From: Pseudomonas panipatensis
GTDB taxonomy: Bacteria; Pseudomonadota; Gammaproteobacteria; Pseudomonadales; Pseudomonadaceae
Reading direction: 5' to 3'
Length of the DNA: 64,000 nucleotides
Assembly (NCBI RefSeq): GCF_900099785.1
Contig: NZ_FNDS01000006.1
Coordinates: 182,057-246,056 of the forward strand
Positions within the stretch are counted from its first letter, which is position 1, and every line of letters starts with the position of its first letter. The notes below the pieces were generated by a model. That model saw only the letters and a program-made list of their open reading frames with translations. It had not been told where the DNA came from and searched no databases. Shown one piece after another: positions 1 through 10,472 of the stretch. The position numbers and the translations under genes are program-made.

Positions 1-198
1 CGCTGAGCGCGGCTGACGGATCACGCCGGGGCGTCATGCACGGGCGGGGCGATGGGTATCGCTGCGCTCGACGCCGTCCCACGTTGTATCGCTGTCCAAT
101 CCGCTCAGGCAGATTGGCGCCTTTCGACATTGCCGCCCTGACCGGCCGGCGCGAACATCCTGGGTACTCCCGACAAGAACAAACCCAGGAGTCTCGCG

Positions 199-1857
199 AT
201 GCGCCAATACGCTGCCGCCGCGGCCGAGTTCGATTACGCGGCCACGGCTCGTTCTACGCTTTCGGGCACCCTCGATGCCCTCAATGCCTGTGTCGAATGC
301 TGTGACCGCCACGCCCAGCCGGGGCGCATGGCGCTGTACTGGGAAGGGCGCAACGGCGAACGCGCCGAGTACAGTTTCGCCCAGCTCAAGGCGCTTTCCG
401 GGCGCTTCGCCAACCTGTTGCACAGCCTTGGCGTGCGCCCTGGCGACCGCGTCTCCGGCCTGCTGCCGCGCACTCCCGAACTGCTCATCACCATCCTTGG
501 CACCTGGCGCCTGGGCGCGGTCTACCAGCCGCTGTTCACCGCGTTCGGGCCGAAAGCCATCGAACACCGCCTGGGCATCGCCGGCAGCCGGGTGCTGGTC
601 ACCGACAGCGGCAACCGCGCCAAGCTCGACGAAGTACCCAATGCGCCGCGGCTGATCACCGTCGGCGCCGGCCAGGACCGGCGCGCTGGCGACGAGGATT
701 TCTGGGCCGCGCTGCAAGGCCAGGACGAGGCGTTCGAGCCGGTCATGCGCCGCGGCGACGATCCCTTCCTGCTGATGTTCACCTCCGGCACCACCGGCCT
801 GGCCAAGCCGCTGGCGGTGCCGCTCAAGGCGATCCTGGCGTTCGCCGGTTACCTGCGCGATGCCGTCGACCTGCGCCCCGATGACCGCTTCTGGAACCTC
901 GCCGATCCGGGCTGGGCCTATGGCCTGTATTACGCAGTGACCGGCCCGCTGGCCCTGGGCCACGCCACCACCTTCTATGAAGGCGCCTTCACGGTGGAAA
1001 GCACCTGCCGGATCATCCGCCAGTTCGGCATCACCAACCTGGCCGGTTCGCCGACCGCCTACCGCATGCTGATCGCCGCCGGCGAGGCGCTGGCGCACGA
1101 GCTGAAGGGCTGCCTGCGCGCGGTGAGCAGCGCCGGCGAGGCGCTGACCCCGGAGGTGATCCGCTGGTTCGCCGAGCACCTGCAGGTGACCATCCACGAC
1201 CACTACGGGCAGACCGAACTGGGCATGGTCCTGGCCAACCACCACGGCCTGGCGCACCCGGTGCACCTGGGCGCCGCCGGCTACGCCATCCCCGGCCACC
1301 GCGTGGTGGTGCTGGGCGAGCAGGGCGAGGAGCTGCCGCCGGGGCAGCCGGGCATCCTTGCCATGGACCGCCGGCGCTCACCGCTGATGTGGTTCGCCGG
1401 CTACCAGGGCATGGAGACCAAGGCCTTCGTCGGTGACTACTATCTGAGTGGCGACACCGTGGAGCTGAACCCCGACGGCAGCATCAGCTTCGTCGGCCGC
1501 TCGGACGACCTGATCACCACCTCCGGCTACCGCGTCGGCCCCTTCGACGTGGAGAGTGCGCTGATCGAGCACCCGGCGGTGATGGAAGCGGCGGTGATCG
1601 GCAAGCCGGACCCGGAGCGCACCGAGCTGGTCAAGGCCTTCGTCGTGCTCTGCCCGGGCTACGGTGCCAGTCCGGCGTTGGCCGAGGAACTGCAGCAGTA
1701 CGTGCGCAAGCGCCTGTCGGCGCACAGCTACCCGCGCGAGGTGGAGTTCCTCGCGGAACTGCCGAAGACCCCCAGCGGCAAGATCCAGCGCTTCCTCCTG
1801 CGCAACCAGGAGATCGCCAAGCAACGCGAGGCGGCCGAACGCGCGGCCGCCCACTGA
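199..1857 (+). CDS. acyl-CoA synthetase (AMP-forming), ANL family
   Basis: 552-residue adenylate-forming enzyme that would activate a carboxylic acid to its acyl-CoA in the cytoplasm. The ATP loop FTSGTTGLAKP is near residues 194-204, the YGQTE motif near 336, the SGD of the hinge region near 418, and the catalytic-lysine motif PSGKIQR near 526-532, so all core motifs are intact. The start ATG is preceded by AGGAG at 188-192. It is the first gene of a same-strand run with an SDR, a thiolase and an acyl-CoA dehydrogenase (gaps 10-20 bp), a complete activation and beta-oxidation set. The length and motifs fit acetyl/medium-chain type synthetases, but the substrate cannot be read from sequence. 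Confidence 0.9.
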   Translation: MRQYAAAAAEFDYAATARSTLSGTLDALNACVECCDRHAQPGRMALYWEGRNGERAEYSFAQLKALSGRFANLLHSLGVRPGDRVSGLLPRTPELLITILGTWRLGAVYQPLFTAFGPKAIEHRLGIAGSRVLVTDSGNRAKLDEVPNAPRLITVGAGQDRRAGDEDFWAALQGQDEAFEPVMRRGDDPFLLMFTSGTTGLAKPLAVPLKAILAFAGYLRDAVDLRPDDRFWNLADPGWAYGLYYAVTGPLALGHATTFYEGAFTVESTCRIIRQFGITNLAGSPTAYRMLIAAGEALAHELKGCLRAVSSAGEALTPEVIRWFAEHLQVTIHDHYGQTELGMVLANHHGLAHPVHLGAAGYAIPGHRVVVLGEQGEELPPGQPGILAMDRRRSPLMWFAGYQGMETKAFVGDYYLSGDTVELNPDGSISFVGRSDDLITTSGYRVGPFDVESALIEHPAVMEAAVIGKPDPERTELVKAFVVLCPGYGASPALAEELQQYVRKRLSAHSYPREVEFLAELPKTPSGKIQRFLLRNQEIAKQREAAERAAAH

Positions 1858-1875
1858 ACCCAGCGGAGAGATTCC

Positions 1876-2646
1876 ATGCAGATCGACAACAAGGTCTTCC
1901 TTATCACCGGCGGCGGTTCCGGGCTCGGCGCGGCCACCGCGAAGATGCTGGTGGATGCCGGCGCCAAGGTGCTGCTGGCTGACGTCAATGCCGAGGCCGG
2001 TGCTGCCCGTGTCGCCGAACTGGGTGCGGACAAGGCGCGCTTCGTGCGCACCGACGTGACCAGCGAAGCCGACGGCCGCGCCGCCGTGGACGCCGCCCTG
2101 GAGAGTTTCGGCGCGCTGCATGGCCTGGCCAATTGCGCCGGCGTGGCGCCCGCCGAGAAGATCCTCGGGCGCAACGGCGTGCATGGCCTGGAGAGCTTCG
2201 CGCGGACGGTCAATATCAACCTGATCGGCAGCTTCAACATGCTGCGCCTGGCCGCCGAGGCCATGGCGCGGAACACCCCGGACGCCGGCGGCGAGCGCGG
2301 GGTGATCATCAACACCGCGTCGGTGGCGGCCTTCGACGGGCAGATCGGCCAGGCCGCCTACGCCGCCTCGAAGAGTGCGGTGGTCGGCATGACCCTGCCG
2401 ATCGCCCGCGAGCTGGCGCGCCAGGGCATCCGCGTGATGACCATCGCCCCCGGCATCTTCGAGACGCCGATGATGGCCGGCATGCCCCAGGAGGTGCGCG
2501 ACTCGCTCGGCGCCAGCGTGCCTTTCCCGCCGCGCCTGGGGCGCCCCGACGAATACGCCGCGCTGGCCCGCCACATCATCGAAAACAGCATGCTCAACGG
2601 CGAAGTGATCCGCCTCGACGGCGCCATCCGCATGGCCGCCAAGTGA
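1876..2646 (+). CDS. SDR-family 3-hydroxyacyl-CoA dehydrogenase (type II-like)
   Basis: 256-residue short-chain dehydrogenase. The nucleotide-binding glycine motif TGGGSGLG is near residue 11 and the catalytic YAASK near 162-166. The sequence around [17 protein letters not shown] and the C-terminal [14 protein letters not shown]-like end resemble the HSD17B10/type II 3-hydroxyacyl-CoA dehydrogenase group. That group oxidises 3-hydroxyacyl-CoA, including methyl-branched forms, with NAD+. It lies 18 bp after the acyl-CoA synthetase and 13 bp before the thiolase, so it is almost certainly cotranscribed. A GGAGAG ribosome site precedes the ATG. Confidence 0.88.
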   Translation: MQIDNKVFLITGGGSGLGAATAKMLVDAGAKVLLADVNAEAGAARVAELGADKARFVRTDVTSEADGRAAVDAALESFGALHGLANCAGVAPAEKILGRNGVHGLESFARTVNINLIGSFNMLRLAAEAMARNTPDAGGERGVIINTASVAAFDGQIGQAAYAASKSAVVGMTLPIARELARQGIRVMTIAPGIFETPMMAGMPQEVRDSLGASVPFPPRLGRPDEYAALARHIIENSMLNGEVIRLDGAIRMAAK

Positions 2647-2659
2647 AGGGAGAGAAACC

Positions 2660-3844
2660 ATGAACGATCCCATCGTCATCGTCAGTGCCGCCCGCACCCC
2701 CATGGGCGGCTTCCTCGGCGACTTCAAGGACACCAGCGCCGCCAGCCTCGGCGCCGCCGCCGTGCGCGCCGCGGTCGAGCGCGCACGACTGAATCCCTAT
2801 GCGCTGGACGACGCGGTGCTCGGCTGCGTGCTCTCCGCCGGCCAGGGCCAGGCACCGGCGCGCCAGGCGGTGCTCGGCGCCGGCCTCGATCGCGGCACCC
2901 CCTGCACCACGCTGAACAAGATGTGCGGCTCGGGCATGAAGGCGCTGATGCAGGTGCATGACGCCCTGCTCGCCGGCAGCGCCAGTGTGGCCCTGGCCGG
3001 TGGCATGGAAAGCATGTCCAACGCCCCCTACCTGCTGGAGCGCGCGCGCAGCGGCTACCGCATGGGCCACGGGCGGGTGCTCGACCACATGTTCCTCGAC
3101 GGCCTCGAAGACGCCTACGACAAGGGCCGGTTGATGGGCACCTTCGCCGAGGATTGCGCCGAGGCCTACGGTTTCACCCGGCAGCAGCAGGACGACTTCG
3201 CCATCGCTTCGCTGAGCCGCGCACAGAAGGCCATGGCCGAGGGCCGCTTCGCCGCCGAGGTCGTCCCGGTGACGGTCAAGGCTGGCAAGGAAACCCGCGA
3301 GGTGAGCCAGGACGAACAGCCGCCGAAGGCGCGCCTGGACAAGATTTCGACGTTGAAGCCGGCGTTCCGCGAAGGCGGCACCGTCACTGCGGCGAATTCC
3401 AGCTCGATCTCCGACGGCGCCGCCGCGCTGGTGCTGATGCGCCTGTCCGAAGCCGAACGGCGCGGCCTCACGCCGCTGGCGGCGATCCGTGGGCATGCCT
3501 CTTATGCCGATGCGCCGAACCTGTTCCCCACCGCGCCGGTGGGCGCCATCCAGCGCCTGCTGCAACGCAGCGGCTGGAGCCTGGGCGAGGTGGACATGTT
3601 CGAGATCAACGAAGCCTTCGCCGTGGTCGCCATGGCGGCCATGCACGACCTGGCGATTCCCCATGAACGGCTCAACGTGCACGGCGGCGCCTGCGCCCTC
3701 GGCCACCCGATCGGCGCCTCCGGCGCGCGCATCGTCGTGACCCTGCTCTCCGCGCTGCAGCAGTACGGCCTGCAACGCGGCGTCGCCGCCGTCTGCATCG
3801 GCGGCGGCGAGGCCACCGCCATCGCCGTCGAACGCCTGAGCTGA
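2660..3844 (+). CDS. acetyl-CoA acyltransferase (thiolase)
   Basis: 394-residue type II thiolase that would cleave 3-ketoacyl-CoA or condense acetyl-CoA. The nucleophilic cysteine is in [10 protein letters not shown] near residue 89. The [16 protein letters not shown] block with the catalytic His lies near 345-360, and the second cysteine is in VCIGGGEA near 378. All three catalytic positions are present. RBS AAGGGAG lies just before the ATG. The gene sits between the SDR and an acyl-CoA dehydrogenase, which supports a catabolic (degradative) direction. Confidence 0.92.
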   Translation: MNDPIVIVSAARTPMGGFLGDFKDTSAASLGAAAVRAAVERARLNPYALDDAVLGCVLSAGQGQAPARQAVLGAGLDRGTPCTTLNKMCGSGMKALMQVHDALLAGSASVALAGGMESMSNAPYLLERARSGYRMGHGRVLDHMFLDGLEDAYDKGRLMGTFAEDCAEAYGFTRQQQDDFAIASLSRAQKAMAEGRFAAEVVPVTVKAGKETREVSQDEQPPKARLDKISTLKPAFREGGTVTAANSSSISDGAAALVLMRLSEAERRGLTPLAAIRGHASYADAPNLFPTAPVGAIQRLLQRSGWSLGEVDMFEINEAFAVVAMAAMHDLAIPHERLNVHGGACALGHPIGASGARIVVTLLSALQQYGLQRGVAAVCIGGGEATAIAVERLS

Positions 3845-3855
3845 GGAGCCCCGCC

Positions 3856-4983
3856 ATGATCCCGCGTGAAGAAGAAATCCAGATCCGCGACGTCGCCCGG
3901 CAGTTCGCCCAGGAGCGTCTGAAACCCTTCGCCGCCGAATGGGACCGCGAGCACCGCTTCCCCGCCGGCGCGCTGAAGGAGATGGCCGACCTCGGCTTCC
4001 TCGGTATGCTGGTGGCGGAGGAGTGGGGCGGCGCGCAGACCGGCCACCTGGCCTACGCCATGGCCCTGGAGGAAATCGCCGCCGGTGACGGCGCCTGTTC
4101 GACCATCATGAGCGTGCACAACTCGGTGGGCTGCATGCCCATCGCCAAGTTCGGCACGCAGGAGCAGAAGCGCCAGTTCCTGGTGCCGCTGGCGCGTGGC
4201 GAGATGATCGGCGCCTTCGCCCTCACCGAACCGCAGGCCGGCTCCGACGCCAGCTTCCTGAGGACCCGCGCGCGTCGCGACGGCGAGCATTACGTGCTGA
4301 ACGGCAGCAAGCAGTTCATCACCTCCGGCAGCCATGCCGGCGTGGTGATCGTCTTCGCGGTGACCGATCCGGCGGCCGGCAAGAACGGCATCAGTGCCTT
4401 CATCGTGCCGACCGACAACCCCGGCTACCGCGTGGTGCGGGTCGAGGACAAGCTCGGCCAGCACGCCTCGGACACCTGCCAGATCGCCTTCGACGAACTG
4501 CGCATCCCGGCCAGCTATCGCCTCGGCGAAGAAGGCCAGGGCTACCGCATCGCCCTGGCCAACCTGGAGGGCGGCCGCATTGGCATCGCCGCGCAGGCGG
4601 TGGGCATGGCCCGCGCCGCCTTCGAGTACGCCCGCGACTACGCCCACGAGCGCGAGACTTTCGGCAAGCCGATCATCCAGCACCAGGCGGTAGCCTTCCG
4701 CTTGAGCGACATGGCCACCGAAATCGCCGTGGCGCGGCAGATGGTCCATCACGCCGCCAGCCTGCGCGAAGCCGGCCTGCCGTGCCTGACCGAAGCCTCC
4801 ATGGCCAAGCTGTTCGCCTCGGAAATGGCGGAGCGGGTGTGCTCGGCGGCGATCCAGACCCTCGGCGGCTACGGCTACCTGCAGGACTACCCGGTCGAGC
4901 GCATCTACCGCGACGTGCGCGTGTGCCAGATCTACGAAGGCACCAGCGACGTGCAGCGCCTGGTGATCGCGCGCAGCCTGTAG
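3856..4983 (+). CDS. acyl-CoA dehydrogenase (short/branched-chain type)
   Basis: 375-residue FAD enzyme that would introduce the alpha-beta double bond in acyl-CoA and pass electrons to ETF. The family signatures [13 protein letters not shown] and ITSGSHAG are in the middle domain. The C-terminal [10 protein letters not shown] places the catalytic-base Glu near residue 361, as in short-chain and branched-chain dehydrogenases. It is 11 bp after the thiolase and ends the run. A convergent LysR gene follows after about 100 bp. Confidence 0.92.
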   Translation: MIPREEEIQIRDVARQFAQERLKPFAAEWDREHRFPAGALKEMADLGFLGMLVAEEWGGAQTGHLAYAMALEEIAAGDGACSTIMSVHNSVGCMPIAKFGTQEQKRQFLVPLARGEMIGAFALTEPQAGSDASFLRTRARRDGEHYVLNGSKQFITSGSHAGVVIVFAVTDPAAGKNGISAFIVPTDNPGYRVVRVEDKLGQHASDTCQIAFDELRIPASYRLGEEGQGYRIALANLEGGRIGIAAQAVGMARAAFEYARDYAHERETFGKPIIQHQAVAFRLSDMATEIAVARQMVHHAASLREAGLPCLTEASMAKLFASEMAERVCSAAIQTLGGYGYLQDYPVERIYRDVRVCQIYEGTSDVQRLVIARSL

Positions 4984-5087
4984 CGGGGTGATGCGCCCGG
5001 CGAGGCGCTGGCCGGGCAAGGGTTCGCGGGCAGGGCCCGTTCCCGTGTTGGACAGGCACTTCGCGGGGACGGGCCGTGCCGGCGGCT

Positions 5088-6020
5088 TCAGGCCGGCTGC
5101 TGTGCTTCCCGCGCCTCGCGCGCCATCACTTGCTGGCAGAGTTCGATGATCTGCTCGCGCATCCAGCGGTTGGCCGGGTCCTGGTCGGTGCTTTCGTGCC
5201 AGTACAGGTGGGTCTCCAGCTTGGGCACGTCGTTCACCGGCAGTTCGACGAAATGTAGGTTGTGATGGCGGGCGAAGCGTTCCGGCACCGTCACCACCAT
5301 GTCGGTCTGCTGCACCACGTTGGACGCCATCAGGTAGTGCTGCGAACGCAGGGCGATCTTCCGTTGCAGGCCCATCTTGCCCAGCGACAGGTCGATGTAG
5401 CCGAGGCCACTGCGGCGGCTGGAAATCTGGATATGCGTCAGCGACAGGTATTCGTCCAGGTTCAGCTTGGCCTTGGCCAGCGGGTGGCCGTGGCGCATGG
5501 CGCAGACGTAGCGGTCTTCCATCAGCTTGACGTGGCGCACCTGCGGGTCGGTGTTCAGCGGCGCGTCCACGGCGAAGTCCAGGCGCCCGGCGGCGAGTTC
5601 CTTGGTGGTTTCGCGGCGCTTGGCGAGGAAGCTCTCGATGTGCACGTTGGGCGCCTGGCGGCGCAGGCGCTGGAACAGCGGCGGGAGGATCACCGCCTCG
5701 GTGAGGTCGGTCATGCTGATGCGATAGGTCTTGTTCGCTTGCAGCGGGGTGAAGGTGCGGCTTTCCTGCACCGAGATGCGCAGCAACTGCAGGGCGTTGC
5801 GCACCGGACCGATGATGTTCTGCGCCATGGGCGTCGGCACCATGCCCTGGGCGGTGCGCACGAACAGCGGGTCGTTGAAGGTTTCGCGCAGGCGGGCGAG
5901 GGCGTTGGACACCGCGGGCTGGGTGATACCGACGATCTGCCCGGCGCGGGTCAGGTTGGCTTCGGTGTAGATGGCATCGAAGACGATGAACAGATTGAGG
6001 TCGACCTTGCTCAGGTTCAT
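5088..6020 (-). CDS. LysR-family transcriptional regulator
   Basis: 310-residue LysR protein. The N-terminal winged helix (about residues 1-65) contains NLTRAGQIVGITQPAVSNAL, the recognition region, followed by the usual effector-binding domain to the end. It is transcribed away from the acyl-CoA dehydrogenase at 6189 with a 168-bp spacer holding a palindrome, the classical arrangement for LysR control of the divergent gene. The upstream beta-oxidation run converges on its 3' end and may also be a target. The inducer is unknown, perhaps an acyl-CoA or free acid. Confidence 0.9.
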   Translation of the reverse strand: MNLSKVDLNLFIVFDAIYTEANLTRAGQIVGITQPAVSNALARLRETFNDPLFVRTAQGMVPTPMAQNIIGPVRNALQLLRISVQESRTFTPLQANKTYRISMTDLTEAVILPPLFQRLRRQAPNVHIESFLAKRRETTKELAAGRLDFAVDAPLNTDPQVRHVKLMEDRYVCAMRHGHPLAKAKLNLDEYLSLTHIQISSRRSGLGYIDLSLGKMGLQRKIALRSQHYLMASNVVQQTDMVVTVPERFARHHNLHFVELPVNDVPKLETHLYWHESTDQDPANRWMREQIIELCQQVMAREAREAQQPA

Positions 6021-6088
6021 CCCGGGGCTCCGCTTGTCATTGTTGTAGGCCGATCATACGCCGCCGGTGACTATCCACCATATGGCTT

Positions 6089-6100
6089 ATGAATGTTCAT
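6089..6100. promoter_or_regulatory. possible LysR operator palindrome
   Basis: ATGAATGTTCAT is a perfect 5-bp inverted repeat in the spacer between the divergent LysR gene and the acyl-CoA dehydrogenase at 6189. It is flanked by a wider pair TATCC (6072) and GGATA (6106). The AATAAT-like stretch just downstream could be a -10 element. LysR binding is inferred from position only. Confidence 0.35.
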
Positions 6101-6188
6101 TGATACGGATAATAGGCTAGGTAAATCCTGGTGCCTGTTCTAGCATCTTCCCCACCACAAGACAAACCCCTGCCAGAAGGTAGCCCCC

Positions 6189-7418
<1,230 letters not shown>

Positions 7419-7440
7419 TCGGCGCCAGGGAAAAGAAAAA

Positions 7441-7463
7441 GGCCCGCATCGGCGGGCCTTTTT
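7441..7463 (+). terminator. rho-independent terminator
   Basis: GGCCCGC-ATCG-GCGGGCC hairpin followed by TTTTT and preceded by AAAAA, 22 bp after the acyl-CoA dehydrogenase. The flanking A and T runs would let it work for the small minus-strand gene ending at 7489 as well. Confidence 0.85.
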
Positions 7464-7488
7464 CATGGACGGGCGATCCGTCGCCGGT

Positions 7489-7662
7489 TCAGCAACCGTC
7501 GCCCTGCTGCTTCAGCCACTGGCGGCGCACATGCAACTGGGCGGCGAAGGCGCGCGCCCGGCACTCCTCGGCGAAGCGCAGGCCGCGATGGCCGAGGCGC
7601 ACCTGCCAGAGGCGCTGGCCAAGGTGCTCAACGGCTTCGATCCTGACTTCCTGGTTGTGCAT
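7489..7662 (-). CDS. small hypothetical protein (57 aa)
   Basis: 57-residue basic protein starting MHNQEVRIEAVEHLGQR and ending QWLKQQGDGC. It has no membrane segment or signal. The ATG is preceded by GGGAGA at a 6-base spacing, and the codon use is typical of the neighbourhood. Its first 35 bases overlap the 3' end of the terC-like gene on the same strand, which suggests translational coupling. It ends just before the shared terminator. I do not recognise the family, but I believe short proteins of this kind are conserved beside Pseudomonas terC genes. Confidence 0.5.
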   Translation of the reverse strand: MHNQEVRIEAVEHLGQRLWQVRLGHRGLRFAEECRARAFAAQLHVRRQWLKQQGDGC

Positions 7663-8674
7663 GCAGTGTCTCCCGACTGACGATTTCCAGCGGCTCGGCG
7701 GCGGCCTCGCGGCGTGTCTTCAGCAGCGATAGCAATATGCCGCCGGCGAGCAGGCCGAAGGTTACTCCAAGGGACAGGCCGGCGGGAATCTTGCCGATGA
7801 ATCCGTGCAGGAAAATCTTCGCGCCGATGAACACCAGGACCAGCGCCAGGGCGTACTTCAGGTAGACGAAGCGGTGGATCATCGCCGCCAGCGAGAAGTA
7901 CAGGGCGCGCAGGCCGAGAATGGCGAAGATGTTCGAGGTGTAGACGATGAACGGGTCCTGGGTGATGGCGAAGATCGCCGGCACGCTGTCCACGGCGAAC
8001 ACCACGTCGGCCAGTTCGATCAGGATCAGCGCCAGGAACAACGGGGTGGCGTAGCGCAGCGGCTTGCCCGAGGCATCCGCCAGGCGCACGAAGAAGTGGT
8101 GTTGGTGGATTTGCGGCGTGACCCGGATGTGCCGGCGCAGGAAGCGCAGCACCGGGTTGTTGGCCAGGTCCGGCTCTTCTTCGTGGCGGGCGAAGAGCAT
8201 CTTCACGCCGCTGAACAGCAGGAAGGCGCCGAACAGGTACATCACCCACTCGAACTCGCGCACCAGGGCGGCGCCCAGGCCGATCATCAGGGCGCGCATG
8301 ACGATGGCGCCGAGGATGCCCCAGAACAGCACCTGGTGCTGGTAGCGGCGGGGGATACCGAAGAAGCCGAAGATCATCGCCATGACGAACACGTTGTCCA
8401 TCGACAGCGATTGTTCGACCAGGAAGCCGGTGTAGTACTCGACCGCGTGGGTGGCGCCGAACTCGTACCAGACGAAGCCGCCGAAGGCCAGGCCGCAGGC
8501 GAAGTAGCCGGCGGACAGGAACAGGCTCTCGCGCACGCCGATTTCGTGGTGGTCGCGTTGCAGCACACCGAGGTCGAGGACTAGCAGGACGATGACGATG
8601 GCCAGGAACAGCAGCCAGAACCAGACGGCGGTGCCGAGGAAGGGAGCGTTGAGAAAATCCAATAGGGGTGCCAT
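7628..8674 (-). CDS. TerC/Alx-family integral membrane protein
   Basis: 348-residue polytopic inner-membrane protein with about nine hydrophobic segments. Family signatures include VEQSLSMDNVFVMAMIF near residue 90 and LIELADVVFAVDSVPAIFAI near 225; the acidic residues in these segments are conserved in TerC/Alx proteins. Members are linked to metal (manganese, calcium) homeostasis and tellurite or alkaline response. The C-terminal 30 residues are polar. It begins a two-gene unit with the 57-aa gene. I looked for the manganese riboswitch often found before such genes and did not find it. Confidence 0.88.
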   Translation of the reverse strand: MAPLLDFLNAPFLGTAVWFWLLFLAIVIVLLVLDLGVLQRDHHEIGVRESLFLSAGYFACGLAFGGFVWYEFGATHAVEYYTGFLVEQSLSMDNVFVMAMIFGFFGIPRRYQHQVLFWGILGAIVMRALMIGLGAALVREFEWVMYLFGAFLLFSGVKMLFARHEEEPDLANNPVLRFLRRHIRVTPQIHQHHFFVRLADASGKPLRYATPLFLALILIELADVVFAVDSVPAIFAITQDPFIVYTSNIFAILGLRALYFSLAAMIHRFVYLKYALALVLVFIGAKIFLHGFIGKIPAGLSLGVTFGLLAGGILLSLLKTRREAAAEPLEIVSRETLHAQPGSQDRSR

Positions 8675-8875
8675 GGGGGCCCTCTCTTGCTGTCGTTGTC
8701 GAAAGTGACTCCGACATGGCGGTCTTGCAGACCGTCAGAGGGGCCCGGCGTCACGGCGGGAAAAATAACAGAGCCCGGCGTTGCGGCAAGCGGTGGAAGG
8801 TAACAAGTTCCTACAGGCTCTCGATCCGCCTGCGCCTCAGTCTACGCGAAGGCTGGCAGCGAACCCTGCGCGAGG

Positions 8876-10258
8876 TCAGTACACCCAGACCTCTACCCGA
8901 CGGTTCTTCACCCGGCCGTCGTCGTCACTGTTGGCGGCGACCGGCAGCGCCGCGCCCATGCCTTCGATGGCATGGAAGACCACGCCTTCCTTGGCCAGCT
9001 CGCGGCGCACCGCCATGGCCCGCAGCTTCGACAGCAGCTCGGCGCGCGCCGGGTCCTGCTTGGCGTCGCCGAAGCCGACCAGCACGGCCTTGTCGTTCAT
9101 CTTGCCGTAGCGTTGCAGGTAGGCGACCAGGCGCTCGACGTCGCGCTGGGCCTTGTTGTCCAGGGTGGCGCTGCCTTCGCGGAAGCGGAAATTCACCGAC
9201 AGGCGCTGGGCATCGCGGGCCAGCGCCTGGTAGCCCTCCGGCATGCCGGCCTTGGGCGGCATGCGCACCGCCTGCACGCGCTGGCCGACGAAGCCGGCGG
9301 TGCTCACCAGCGCCTGGCCGCGCTCGCCCTGGGCGAATTGCAGCAGGGCCTGGGCCCAGCGGTTGGGTTCGTTGGGTTTGACGTACAGGTACAGCCGCCG
9401 CGACAACGGATAGTCCTCGGTGGCGATGCTCGTCGGCGAGGGCGCCATGGCCTGCGACTCGCCATCGGCGATGGCCAGGGCCTTGGCCTTGAGCACCGAG
9501 GCGAGGCCGACGAAGCCGATGCCCTGCGGGTCGGCGGCGACCTGGGCGGACAACTGGTCGCTCGATTCGAAGCGCTGCGCGCCAGCGGCCAGGGCCTTGG
9601 CGTGGCTGGCCAGGACCAGTTCCTTGAAGGTGTCGAAGGTGCCGGAATTGTCGTCGCGGGCGTACAGGTGGATGGCGCCGCCGCCCCCGCCGAGTTCTTC
9701 CCAGGTCTTGATCTCGCCGGAGAACACCCGCGCCAGTTGCTCGGTGTTCAGTTGTTGTAGCGGGTTGGCCGGGTTGACCACGATCGCCAGGCCATCGATG
9801 CCGAGCACCTGTTCGGCCTTGGCGCTGCGCAGGTTGCCCGCGGCGGACAGCGCCGAGGCTTCGGCATCCTTGATCGGTCGCGAGGCGGCGGCGATTTCCG
9901 CGCTGCCGTCCTTGAGCGCGGCGAAGCCGGTGCTGGAGCCGTGGGCGGCGACCTCGATCAGCGCTTCATGGCCGGCGGCGTCGCGGCCGTGGATGCGCTG
10001 CTCGTTGTCCGCCTTGCCGGCTTCGCTGCCGATATCCGTGTAGCCCTGCTCCAGCAGCAGCCCCTTGACCAGCTCCGGGAGCAGGTGCGCGCCGATGGTG
10101 TTGGAGCCCTGGATGCGCAATACCGGCTCGCCGTTCTGCGATGCGGGCAGGGCGGCGAAGGCGTGCCAGGGCAGGGCATAGCAGACGAAACCGATGATCA
10201 GCCAGGTCAGGGTGATGGGCCAGGCGTCGGCGTTGCGGCGAGGCGAGGGGTGCGGCAT
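8876..10258 (-). CDS. PstS-like phosphate-binding protein fused to OmpA domain
   Basis: About 460 residues. An N-terminal hydrophobic segment (residues about 15-35) is followed by a periplasmic binding domain with LRIQGSNTIGAHLLPEL and a Ser/Gly-rich ligand loop (RDDNSGTFDTFKEL), as in PstS-type phosphate binding proteins. The last 130 residues form an OmpA-like peptidoglycan-binding domain ending NRRVEVWVY. The product would be a periplasmic sensor or binding protein anchored to the cell wall. ATG 10258 is preferred to a TTG at 10309, although neither has a clear ribosome site. There are no ABC permease genes nearby. The hybrid kinase at 10473 is divergent and may sense through it. Confidence 0.8.
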   Translation of the reverse strand: MPHPSPRRNADAWPITLTWLIIGFVCYALPWHAFAALPASQNGEPVLRIQGSNTIGAHLLPELVKGLLLEQGYTDIGSEAGKADNEQRIHGRDAAGHEALIEVAAHGSSTGFAALKDGSAEIAAASRPIKDAEASALSAAGNLRSAKAEQVLGIDGLAIVVNPANPLQQLNTEQLARVFSGEIKTWEELGGGGGAIHLYARDDNSGTFDTFKELVLASHAKALAAGAQRFESSDQLSAQVAADPQGIGFVGLASVLKAKALAIADGESQAMAPSPTSIATEDYPLSRRLYLYVKPNEPNRWAQALLQFAQGERGQALVSTAGFVGQRVQAVRMPPKAGMPEGYQALARDAQRLSVNFRFREGSATLDNKAQRDVERLVAYLQRYGKMNDKAVLVGFGDAKQDPARAELLSKLRAMAVRRELAKEGVVFHAIEGMGAALPVAANSDDDGRVKNRRVEVWVY

Positions 10259-10472
10259 GGGGCGGGTGTCCGTGGTGGGTTTGCGCGAGGCCGGCAGATT
10301 AAGACACAAAGGTTTCAGCCCTGTGACGGGTTGCCGGCGAGCGCTCTAGGGCGCCGTGCAGCGCTGTCCGCCTGGTCTATAGTCATGCTCAGGAGCCGCT
10401 GTCAGCCAGCCGTGGCCGGCGCGCCGAGTCCGTTCCGGGATCGCGCGGCAGCGGGCCCTTGCCGGGAGTGCT

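Noticed and set aside
8675-8875. Manganese (yybP-ykoY) riboswitch before the terC-like gene
   Set aside because: I looked for the conserved GGGGAGUAG-type element and paired loop on the minus strand and did not find it; only a small GGTCT/AGACC hairpin is present.
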